This document shows, piece after piece, positions 51,130 to 58,048 of a DNA stretch of 64,000 nucleotides. A program made the translations under genes and the position numbers. Each line of letters starts with the position of its first letter. Positions within the stretch are counted from its first letter, which is position 1. A model generated the notes under the pieces. That model did not search any database and was not told the origin of the DNA. It saw only the letters and a program-made list of their open reading frames with translations. The DNA comes from Cocleimonas flava (GTDB lineage Bacteria > Pseudomonadota > Gammaproteobacteria > Thiotrichales > Thiotrichaceae): assembly GCF_004339015.1 (NCBI RefSeq), contig NZ_SMFQ01000004.1, positions 186,001-250,000 on the forward strand. The letters are read 5' to 3'.

Positions 51130-51153
51130 CGCCCCTACTTTGAGGCACTTTTT
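51130..51153 (+). repeat. C-rich interspersed element, shortened (copy 24)
   Basis: CGCCCCTACTTTGAGGCAC plus T-tract. The C-run is reduced to four. It is followed after 31 bases by the 83-bp hairpin repeat. Confidence 0.75.
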
Positions 51154-51184
51154 GATTACGAAAGAAATATCAATAGTAGTTAAT

Positions 51185-51267
51185 TGACCATCGTACATCG
51201 ACGATTCCTTACAGAATCTACGATGAACTTTCTTGGCTCTTGGTGAGCCTCAGAAAGCTACTTTTTC
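51185..51267 (+). repeat. 83-bp hairpin repeat, copy 1
   Basis: Contains CTTTCTTGGCTC / GAGCCTCAGAAAG stem and a smaller ATCGT / ACGAT hairpin, ending CTACTTTTTC. A second copy is at 52479. Both lie just after a C-rich element. Confidence 0.85.
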
Positions 51268-51405
51268 TAACAACTGATCAATTCTAACCCTACTCTTAAT
51301 CTCAAGCTTCACAACAAGAACTATCAAAACCACCTATCATCAATAAGATGAAATAATTCATCTGATATTATATTTTACAAACTACACAATGATTCGGACT
51401 AGCAT

Positions 51406-52293
51406 GTGAAATATTACAAACCAGATTGGTATTCTATCGGAGGCAATGTAGATGCAAATGCTTCATTCAAAGAACAGAATACGTTTTGGTTGAATGAGTG
51501 CGATAAATGGTTGGCGCAGTTAGCGTCAGAACTGACGTCGAAACGAGCGCAGGAGCTAGCGCCAAGAACCAGCGAATCATATTCCACCGTAGAGTCACAG
51601 AACTTCATCATCTTAAGTGCTGAAGATGAGAAATACACGAATCATTTTCTTAAGTTCCTGGAATTCTCAAGAACGAAAATTTTAGATAATCTTAAAGATG
51701 TCGCATCAGATGACGGTTTTGCTAAACATGTTCTGATCATCACGGCTGATCAAGAGACGTATTATGATTATCTCTTCATGTTCTACCCCGAGGATTCAAA
51801 AGTCGGCTTAAGTGGCGGGGTGTATTTAAATGATGGATACGGCCATTTTGTTTTCCCATCACAAGAAATCTCTTTCACAGAATCAGTCGCTGCCCACGAA
51901 TTAACTCATGCGTGTTTGGCTCATCTACCTATACCGCTCTGGTTAAATGAGGGGTTGGCGGTTTCGATGGAAGATGTTGTTTTGAATAGAAATCATTTTC
52001 AGATGAATACAGCCATTATTTTCAAACATCAAAAATACTGGAACGAGGATAATATTCAAGCCTTCTGGGATGGCTCCAGCTTTGGGAGTACAGGTGTTGG
52101 ACAAGAACTCAGCTATCACTTGGGCCAGTTATTAGTGAGAAATATTTCTGAAGACTATGAACTGTTCGCACGTTTTTGCAATGACGCACATTTTAGTGAT
52201 GGCGGTGAAAAAGCCTTTCTAGAATATTTCAATATTTCATTGGGTGATCTCATTGAGGGTTTACTAGGCGATGGAGACTGGAGCCCCAAATAA
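51406..52293 (+). CDS. HExxH metallopeptidase-like protein
   Basis: The 295-residue protein has a gluzincin-type zinc motif AAHELTHACLAHL (two His of HExxH) followed by WLNEGLA, whose Glu is the expected third ligand, as in peptidase MA-like families. No signal peptide is seen, so it may be cytosolic or exported by another route. The start is GTG at 51406 without a strong ribosome-binding site. It is isolated between two repeat clusters and might be a cargo gene; no inhibitor or partner is recognised. Confidence 0.78.
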   Translation: MKYYKPDWYSIGGNVDANASFKEQNTFWLNECDKWLAQLASELTSKRAQELAPRTSESYSTVESQNFIILSAEDEKYTNHFLKFLEFSRTKILDNLKDVASDDGFAKHVLIITADQETYYDYLFMFYPEDSKVGLSGGVYLNDGYGHFVFPSQEISFTESVAAHELTHACLAHLPIPLWLNEGLAVSMEDVVLNRNHFQMNTAIIFKHQKYWNEDNIQAFWDGSSFGSTGVGQELSYHLGQLLVRNISEDYELFARFCNDAHFSDGGEKAFLEYFNISLGDLIEGLLGDGDWSPK

Positions 52294-52369
52294 ACATATC
52301 AGGCTGATACTGATAGCAGGTTGTTATAAGAACGGTTTAAATGAAATTAGGAAGGTGTTTTTAAAATGA

Positions 52370-52449
52370 CACCCCCCTACTTATGAATGATATTACGTTT
52401 TTGTGTTTTAAAAACGTAAATAGAATTTATGCTTTGCGAGGCACTTTTT
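52370..52449 (+). repeat. C-rich interspersed element, medium form (copy 25)
   Basis: CACCCCCCTACTTATG, AATGATATTACG, ACGTTTTT...AAAAACGT hairpin, TAGAATTTATGCTTTGCGA, GGCACTTTTT: 80 bp, near-identical to copy 21. Confidence 0.9.
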
Positions 52450-52478
52450 CGTAGCAGTAAATAACAACAGTGTTTGAT

Positions 52479-52561
52479 CGACCACTGTCCATAGACGATT
52501 CCTTACAGAAACTACGATGAACTTTCTTGGCTCTTGCTGAGCCTCAGAAAGCTGCTTTTTC
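52479..52561 (+). repeat. 83-bp hairpin repeat, copy 2
   Basis: Same CTTTCTTGGCTC / GAGCCTCAGAAAG stem and ACGATTCCTTACAGAA...CTACGAT core as the copy at 51185, differing by a few bases. Confidence 0.85.
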
Positions 52562-52768
52562 GATTAATCTCAAGATTACCGTTTTATTTGATCTGCTTGT
52601 TATCATTTTAAGAGTCCCATTCAGTAGACTAAGAAATATTCTATATATATTAGTTTTGTTTAACCGTTTTGTTTAACCGTTTAATTATGCCTTTTATCGT
52701 TAGAAGCACTATTACCCGCTATTCAGTGTTCTAATCCCTTCTACTAATAATTATTCAAATAAAAAATC

Positions 52769-54514
52769 ATGATATCTCTCTTAGTTTTTAAATCCCTAAA
52801 ATCTTATCTCTTAATTCTACTGATTGGTGGATTACAGATAACATCTCTTTACGCTGAAGAAATTTCAAACCCTATCAACGTGGGTGATATTGAAACTAAC
52901 TCTAGTATTAAAAGTGATTGGCTTGGCTTAAATTATTTTCCACTTGATGATAGTGATGATATCCCTCAAACAGAGTCTGAAAGAATCAATTGGAAAGTCG
53001 CGACGATGGCTGATGATGAAAATAGTTTATTTATTTTCTATGAAAATAACTTTTCCAATATTAGTGAAACAACTACCCACGGATCACGTTTAGGCTTTTC
53101 CTGGGGCTATCAGGTATTTCTTGATACGGATGATTCTTCTGACACTGGATTTCAACTAAGTAATGTATTCGGCGCTGATTATGTGATTGAAGGCAATGTA
53201 TTAATGAAATATGAGGGTTCTGGTTCAAACTGGAATTGGTCTACTCTAGGTGCACTTTCCTCAAATTTCTCTGCAACCAAGGTCGAATATAAACTTTCTA
53301 GAGTTTCGATTGGTAACCCTAAAAAAATAAAAGCAGTATTTCAGGGAAGTAATTATGCATTCGGCGGTGTTACTACTGATCTGTACCCTAACGGTGCTTT
53401 CGATGATAATGCCAGCACTCGATATTTCACGTATAAATTAGCTGATTCTCCAAACATAGGAGCGAATACCCCACCTGTTTTGAATGATCTACACTTTGTT
53501 GTCCCGAAAAACAGTCGTGAATTAGGATACAACATTGATGGAACAGATGTTGATAGTCAGTTTTTAACTTACGAAATTCTTTCAACGCCTCAAAATGGTA
53601 GTTTTTGGTTCAGGTGGTTTGGTGATGTCGATTACGTAATTTTCTATTCACCCAATCAGGGTTTTGTCGGTGAAGATACGTTTACTTACAAGGCTTCCGA
53701 TTCAGTAGATGATTCGCGTATAGCAACGGTTACCTTCAATGTGGTTGAAGATAATTCACTTGATTCATACTCAAATGTAGTTGATGACGAATCTATGGTG
53801 ATTGATGGGCAAATAAGTGAATGGGATTCTGTAAAGGCATTTACTGATATAGATAGAATTGTTCAAACGGCTTCAGGACCTGATTGGATAAACGCTAGCC
53901 TTGCTCATAGCAATGACAATCTGTATTTATACCAGAAGAATCGCAATCCAATCGTTACTGATGAATTGAGCGGTAATTACATCCCTTGGATTTATCAAGT
54001 TTACTTAGATACTGATCAGAACAAAGACTCTGGATACTTACTGAGTGATGGTATTGGTGCTGAGTACATGATCGAAGGTAACTACTTATACTTTTACAAT
54101 GGGTCTGGAAGTGATTGGAATTGGCAAGAATTGTCTGAACTTGAAGCCTCATTTGCAGGAAACTTATCTGAGATTAAGATTCCTAGAAATTTAATTAGCT
54201 TTACTCAAAGTAATTTCAATCTGAGTTTTTACGGCAATGGCTATAGCAGAGTTATTTATCCATCTACCAGCAATCGCTTCTTTGAATACAGCATTGGCGC
54301 TGGAGTATCTGCTCCTGAATTGAATATAGCGGATAGACAAGAAGGTTTAATCAAGTCACCTTTAAGCCATCAACCTGTAGCATCAACTTCTATCGAAAAT
54401 AGTACGGATACAACGACAGGAACAAGTTCAGGTGGTGGATTATTTAGCTATTGGTTTATACTTTTTGGCGTTTCATTGTTAGTTACCAGACGAAAATTCA
54501 ACGCTAAATTTTAA
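52769..54514 (+). CDS. Secreted GlyGly-CTERM protein with two CBM9-like domains
   Basis: The 581-residue protein has a signal peptide (LILLIGGLQITSLYAEE). Two related beta domains occupy about 30-220 and 340-510, each with a YQV[FY]LDTD...SGY/GF turn and a GSGS[ND]WNW motif resembling CBM9/DOMON-like sugar-binding modules. Between them is a cadherin-like/Ig segment (VLNDLHFVVPKNSREL, NQGFVGEDTFTYKASDS). The C-terminus (GGGLFSYWFILFGVSLLV then TRRK) is a GlyGly-CTERM sorting tail, expected to be cleaved by a rhombosortase and handled by type II secretion. It is thus probably a surface or secreted glycan-binding protein. Confidence 0.82.
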   Translation: MISLLVFKSLKSYLLILLIGGLQITSLYAEEISNPINVGDIETNSSIKSDWLGLNYFPLDDSDDIPQTESERINWKVATMADDENSLFIFYENNFSNISETTTHGSRLGFSWGYQVFLDTDDSSDTGFQLSNVFGADYVIEGNVLMKYEGSGSNWNWSTLGALSSNFSATKVEYKLSRVSIGNPKKIKAVFQGSNYAFGGVTTDLYPNGAFDDNASTRYFTYKLADSPNIGANTPPVLNDLHFVVPKNSRELGYNIDGTDVDSQFLTYEILSTPQNGSFWFRWFGDVDYVIFYSPNQGFVGEDTFTYKASDSVDDSRIATVTFNVVEDNSLDSYSNVVDDESMVIDGQISEWDSVKAFTDIDRIVQTASGPDWINASLAHSNDNLYLYQKNRNPIVTDELSGNYIPWIYQVYLDTDQNKDSGYLLSDGIGAEYMIEGNYLYFYNGSGSDWNWQELSELEASFAGNLSEIKIPRNLISFTQSNFNLSFYGNGYSRVIYPSTSNRFFEYSIGAGVSAPELNIADRQEGLIKSPLSHQPVASTSIENSTDTTTGTSSGGGLFSYWFILFGVSLLVTRRKFNAKF

Positions 54515-54540
54515 GATAAAATCTGACTATGTGAGTATAT

Positions 54541-54574
54541 AAAATATCGGCTGTAGATTTATGGCCGATATTTT
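54541..54574 (+). terminator. Terminator after the GlyGly-CTERM gene
   Basis: AAAATATCGGC / GCCGATATTTT stem with a 12-base loop and trailing T's. Confidence 0.8.
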
Positions 54575-54656
54575 AATAAGTATGAAAAGCCAGAACCAGA
54601 TTAAATATCAAAAGTGCTAACAAAGAAGTCAGTTCCCCTAACCTAGGTTTTAATAA

Positions 54657-54682
54657 CACCCCCCACCTTTGGGGCACTTTTT
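54657..54682 (+). repeat. C-rich interspersed element, short form (copy 26)
   Basis: CACCCCCCACCTTTGGGGCAC plus T-tract, between convergent genes, followed by a decayed REP-like arm at 54698-54728. Confidence 0.88.
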
Positions 54683-54697
54683 CAACGAACTATAATA

Positions 54698-54728
54698 ATT
54701 AGTTCGAATAAGCATTGCGCCATTCGAT
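54698..54728 (+). repeat. Decayed REP-like arm
   Basis: AGTTCGAATAAGCATTGCGCCATTCGATC, similar to the REP-like left arm but with several changes. Confidence 0.5.
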
Positions 54729-54771
54729 CAAAAAAAACTTATTTACACGGCTTAATGTGTTGATTAAAACT

Positions 54772-55461
54772 CTAATCGATTTCGACCGCTTCGGGAATGC
54801 CTGCAAAGATACTGTAGGCCATCCAGCGCGATACATTACTCGTCAGTTGCGGTGGTCCTAACAGTTTTAGGCGGCTTTCTCGAATTGCTTTCTTGTAGGT
54901 GGTATCTCCCATCCACACTTCGATCATGGTGCGTAGGTCGGTATTAAACCAAACATCAACGTCCCTGCCAGGGTCTTCAAGGCACACATCTACTTCGTCA
55001 TTCTGTACAACTATCCACCATTTTTTTAGATTTTCTAAATCGGTAAAGTTGAATTGAATCGTCGTTTCATTGCCTGCGAGTTTCTCGGGTTTAATACTCC
55101 TTACCAGATAGATCATCAATAGTTCGACATCGAGTTCAGAGTTCTGCATTTGTCCACGCGCCCATTTCATTCCCCAGTCGCCCAACTGCATTATGACGGG
55201 GTAAAGGTCTTTTCCGGCTTCAGACAAAAAGTACTCGTAACCTTTCTGCATATTGATTTTTTTGCGAACCATCAGGCCGTTTTCTGTTAGCTCATTGAGC
55301 CGCTTGGTTAGCATGGTTGGAGATATCAGTGCCATGCCGCGTTGAAATTCATTGAACCTTGTAGCGCCCATCAGGGCTTCTCTAATAATTAGAAAGGTCC
55401 ACTTTTCTCCTAATAACTCGGATGCTTTTGCAACCGGACAAAACTGTTTGTACTCCATCAC
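54772..55461 (-). CDS. HxlR-type winged-helix regulator
   Basis: The 229-residue protein has the HxlR winged helix at residues 8-105: CPVAKASELLGEKWTFLIIR, TRFNEFQRGMALISPTMLTK and RLNELTENGLMVRKKI. The extra C-terminal domain (about 120 residues) resembles an SCP2-like/sterol-carrier module (TIQFNFTDLENLKKWW, DVWFNTDLRTMIEVWMGD) and may bind a small hydrophobic ligand. It is divergent from a tautomerase gene and probably represses both through the two palindromes at 55481-55521. The Cys at residue 8 fits redox- or aldehyde-sensing members of the family. Confidence 0.88.
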   Translation of the reverse strand: MMEYKQFCPVAKASELLGEKWTFLIIREALMGATRFNEFQRGMALISPTMLTKRLNELTENGLMVRKKINMQKGYEYFLSEAGKDLYPVIMQLGDWGMKWARGQMQNSELDVELLMIYLVRSIKPEKLAGNETTIQFNFTDLENLKKWWIVVQNDEVDVCLEDPGRDVDVWFNTDLRTMIEVWMGDTTYKKAIRESRLKLLGPPQLTSNVSRWMAYSIFAGIPEAVEID

Positions 55462-55480
55462 AACCTCCTAAGTTAACTAT

Positions 55481-55499
55481 GTGTAGTTGCTTACTACAC
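55481..55499. promoter_or_regulatory. Palindromic operator 1 of the HxlR/tautomerase region
   Basis: GTGTAGTTGCTTACTACAC, with TGTAGT / ACTACA arms. It lies 20 bases from the regulator start, with its centre 22 bases from operator 2, and is a candidate HxlR site. Confidence 0.75.
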
Positions 55500-55502
55500 A
55501 AT

Positions 55503-55521
55503 CTGTAGTGCATTACTACAG
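55503..55521. promoter_or_regulatory. Palindromic operator 2 of the HxlR/tautomerase region
   Basis: CTGTAGTGCATTACTACAG, same TGTAGT / ACTACA arms as operator 1, about two helical turns away, allowing two dimers to bind on one DNA face. Confidence 0.75.
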
Positions 55522-55639
55522 TTTACGTCGCATCTTTTTTTGTCTGCGAATTCTATTATTTCCTCACCAACACAAACTGTTTGGTTTTATTTATACACTT
55601 TTTTTTAACAACTTTTTATTAACTATAGGAAAAAATATT

Positions 55640-55864
55640 ATGCCACTTATCAACGTAAAGCTAATTGAAGATGTATTCACACCCGCACAGAAGACACAAA
55701 TCATCGAGAAACTTACCGATGCCATGGTAGAAATCGAAGGTGAAAACATGCGCGGAGTGACCTGGGTATATATCGAGGATATCAAGCAAGGCGACTTGGG
55801 TATCGGAGGAAAACCCCTCCACGCTAAAGATGTTCATAGCCTTCAACGCGGCGAAGCTGCATAA
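55640..55864 (+). CDS. 4-oxalocrotonate tautomerase family enzyme
   Basis: The 74-residue protein begins MPLINVKLIEDVFTPAQ. Removal of Met would expose Pro1, the catalytic base of the tautomerase superfamily. It continues KTQIIEKLTDAMVEIEG and TWVYIEDIKQGDLGIGG, as in small 4-OT proteins. The frame is open further upstream (55487), but the ATG at 55640 is preferred because the Pro must be at position 2 and TATAGGA precedes it. It is divergently controlled with the HxlR regulator. The substrate is unknown. Confidence 0.9.
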   Translation: MPLINVKLIEDVFTPAQKTQIIEKLTDAMVEIEGENMRGVTWVYIEDIKQGDLGIGGKPLHAKDVHSLQRGEAA

Positions 55865-55874
55865 AGCTTGAACG

Positions 55875-55902
55875 GGCATCGGCTGTGAAAACAGCTGATG
55901 CC
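55875..55902 (+). terminator. Hairpin after the tautomerase gene
   Basis: GGCATCGGCTGT / ACAGCTGATGCC stem with a GAAA-type loop, without a strong T-tract. Confidence 0.6.
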
Positions 55903-55929
55903 TAATCTATTTAGAAAACAGATTTTTTA

Positions 55930-56115
55930 TTACTTTTTAGGCCATAAGGTATCATAAGCCACAAATAGGAATAGTGAGAGAATAGCGCCAGTCGGAACGG
56001 CTATAAATTTCACAAAAAAGTATCCTAAATTTTCTCCGAAAATAAAATACACACCGAAAGTTAATAAAGAACCAATGACTATTGTGCCTAGTGCAATAAC
56101 AAGAATATATTTCAT
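55930..56115 (-). CDS. Small two-helix membrane protein (paralog of 20214)
   Basis: The 61-residue protein has two membrane helices (YILVIALGTIVIGSLLTFGV and LGYFFVKFIAVPTGAILSLF). It shares IALGT, FGE, GYFF and AVP[ST]GAI with the protein at 20214. The start lies one base after the recD stop at 56117, so it could be read from the same transcript as recB-recD. Function unknown. Confidence 0.72.
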   Translation of the reverse strand: MKYILVIALGTIVIGSLLTFGVYFIFGENLGYFFVKFIAVPTGAILSLFLFVAYDTLWPKK

Positions 56116-56116
56116 G

Positions 56117-58048
56117 TTATGCGTTGGATAATGATTGCTCTATCCGAGTCGCCTTAACCACCTCAGCCTTAACCCCAGTTACCAACACACTCTCACTCGC
56201 GACAATACTCACCTGCTCTTTTGCACGGGTGATTCCGGTATAGATTAATTGTCTTGTTAGCAATGGCATTTCTTCGTGTGGCAATATCAAAACGACTTGA
56301 TTGAATTCTGAGCCCTGGCTTTTATGGATGGTCATCGCCCATGTGGTTTCGTGTGCGGGTAGTCGCACTGGAGAGAAACTTTTGTATGCATGAGAGCCAT
56401 CAGCGGCAGAAAGCCCATCGTCAGCAGAAGGAAAATACACTTTTACTTCGCCATCTCTAATCAGGGTGATTCCAGTATCGCCATTAAACAGCCCTTTGCC
56501 ATAACTGTTTTGAGTAATCATAATGGGACGACCGTGATACCAGCTTTGGTTATTGTTCGAGAACTTTTTGCGGAAATGTATCTGGTTTTGTTTTGCCAGT
56601 GCGGTTTCGATGCGACTGCTCATATTCACGCTGCCGTTCGGTCCGCGGCGTAAAGCACATAACACTCGGTATTGAGTGAATGCCTGAAAGATTTCATCGT
56701 AGCTAGCGTCAGGATTATTGATAACGTCGATATACGTTCGCCACGGTTTGATTAGCTCGGCATCTCTTAATGTATCTGGTGCGATGAGTTTACAATTCTC
56801 ACTGTTGCTATCTTTGAGTAAGCTGAGTAATTTTCTGCTATCACCTTGATTGGCGGCTATCGCGCTTTGTCCGATGTCGCTGTCTTTGGAGAAGCGCCAG
56901 TTTTTCTTTAGCGTCACCAAGTGCTCGCTTTTATCCTCTTCTAATCCGCTACACATATCGGCAAATACCGAGCCTGTTTCTACGGATGAGAGTTGATCTT
57001 TATCGCCGATGAGAATCAGTTTCGCATGAGCGGGAACGGCTTCGACAAGTTTAGACATAAGCGCGATATCGATCATCGAGGCTTCATCGACCAAGACTAC
57101 ATCGGCATTCAATGAGTTGTTGCGATTGTGTTTGAAGTTGACGCTGCCGTGCTGGTAGCCGAGTAGTTTGTGAATGGTACTGGCTTCGCTGGGCATGAGT
57201 GCCGCTGCATCTTCTGTCAAACCCAGACCTGCTTGCGCATCGCGAATCGAATCGAGCATACGAATAGCGGCTTTACCGGTTGGCGCGGCTAATAAAACCT
57301 TGAAATTATTTGTTAAGCCACCCCCCACCTTTGGGGCAGTTTTTTCATCTGATGAAGATAAATGCTGTTCAATCAATAATGCCAGTAAACGCGTTATCGT
57401 GGTTGTTTTACCCGTGCCCGGGCCACCTGAGACGATTAGGAATTGATGTTTTAATGCCAGCTCTACAGCGCGGCGTTGCCAATTGATTTCTTTTGACTCT
57501 TTTTCGTTTGCACTATCTTTATCGTCAGAGAACAATTCATCCAGACGTTGTTGTGCCCAACTATCCTGATTTTCCGACTTGGTAATGGAATCAATATCTT
57601 CATCAACAGTCATACGCGCGCGTATTTGTTTCGCCAGTTGGTTTTGGTATTGCCAGTAACGTCGAAGGTACAAATAACCCTGATCGATTATCAGTGGTTT
57701 GTAATCCCCTGCTTCGCCGCCGACATTGGTTTGCAATAATACGGCTTGATCTTCTTCCGTTACCGGAATCGCAATTTGACCTTCGCGAGTGTGTTTGCTG
57801 ATCTCTAAAGTGCAGCGTTTGATGACTTTGTTTTGTGCTATTTGTAAGTCGCTTTCTTTATCTTTCGAGCTGTTTAGCTCTTGCATGAGTTCTGCAAGTT
57901 GCTTGTCTAGTGCTTCGTATTCTTCTGCTTCTGGTGGAGCTTGTTGCTGCAAATTTGTCGATGGTGTTTCTACTGTTTCTGGCAGTACGTCACTTGCGTC
58001 CTTTTTCGAATCAGCAGAATCACCGAACATGGAGAGTTGCTCTGACAT
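56117..58048 (-). CDS. recD: Exodeoxyribonuclease V subunit alpha (RecD)
   Basis: SF1B helicase subunit of RecBCD. The 643-residue protein has Walker A (VSGGPGTGKTTTITRL), motif Ia (LLAAPTGKAAIRML), motif II (VVLVDEASMIDIAL), a GDKDQLSSVETGSVFADM region and the C-terminal MTIHKSQGSEFNQVV and YTGITRAKEQVSIV. Its ATG overlaps the recB stop by one base. Between Walker A and motif Ia (about residues 234-242) is the peptide KTAPKVGGG, encoded by a C-rich element (57319-57345) in frame. E. coli RecD has a much shorter loop there. The helicase motifs on both sides are intact. Confidence 0.96.
   Translation of the reverse strand: MSEQLSMFGDSADSKKDASDVLPETVETPSTNLQQQAPPEAEEYEALDKQLAELMQELNSSKDKESDLQIAQNKVIKRCTLEISKHTREGQIAIPVTEEDQAVLLQTNVGGEAGDYKPLIIDQGYLYLRRYWQYQNQLAKQIRARMTVDEDIDSITKSENQDSWAQQRLDELFSDDKDSANEKESKEINWQRRAVELALKHQFLIVSGGPGTGKTTTITRLLALLIEQHLSSSDEKTAPKVGGGLTNNFKVLLAAPTGKAAIRMLDSIRDAQAGLGLTEDAAALMPSEASTIHKLLGYQHGSVNFKHNRNNSLNADVVLVDEASMIDIALMSKLVEAVPAHAKLILIGDKDQLSSVETGSVFADMCSGLEEDKSEHLVTLKKNWRFSKDSDIGQSAIAANQGDSRKLLSLLKDSNSENCKLIAPDTLRDAELIKPWRTYIDVINNPDASYDEIFQAFTQYRVLCALRRGPNGSVNMSSRIETALAKQNQIHFRKKFSNNNQSWYHGRPIMITQNSYGKGLFNGDTGITLIRDGEVKVYFPSADDGLSAADGSHAYKSFSPVRLPAHETTWAMTIHKSQGSEFNQVVLILPHEEMPLLTRQLIYTGITRAKEQVSIVASESVLVTGVKAEVVKATRIEQSLSNA
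57319..57345 (+). repeat. C-rich interspersed element inside recD (copy 27)
   Basis: CCACCCCCCACCTTTGGGGCAGTTTTTT. On the recD strand it reads KTAPKVGGG with no stop, in the same frame as the copies in recB and the TRAP permease. Confidence 0.92.

Larger units (their letters stand above)
51026..51405. other. Divergent intergenic region with C-rich element and hairpin repeat
   Basis: It includes the AT-rich promoter region of the defence-like operon (51026-51125), a short C-rich element, the first copy of an 83-bp hairpin repeat, and a leader for the HExxH peptidase gene. Confidence 0.55.
52294..52768. other. Intergenic region with C-rich element and hairpin repeat
   Basis: Medium C-rich element at 52370-52449 and the second 83-bp hairpin repeat at 52479-52561. 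The rest (52562-52768) is an AT-rich leader of the next gene with a TTTTGTTTAACCG direct repeat near 52655. Confidence 0.55.

Noticed and set aside
34976-52561. CRISPR array or integron-like repeat array
   Set aside because: Repeats recur with irregular spacing and variable length, without uniform spacers, cas genes or an integrase.
17398-54514. Rhomboid at 17398 as the rhombosortase for the GlyGly-CTERM protein
   Set aside because: The protein resembles a general rhomboid with an extra loop and is 35 kb away; rhombosortases are more compact. A link is not supported.
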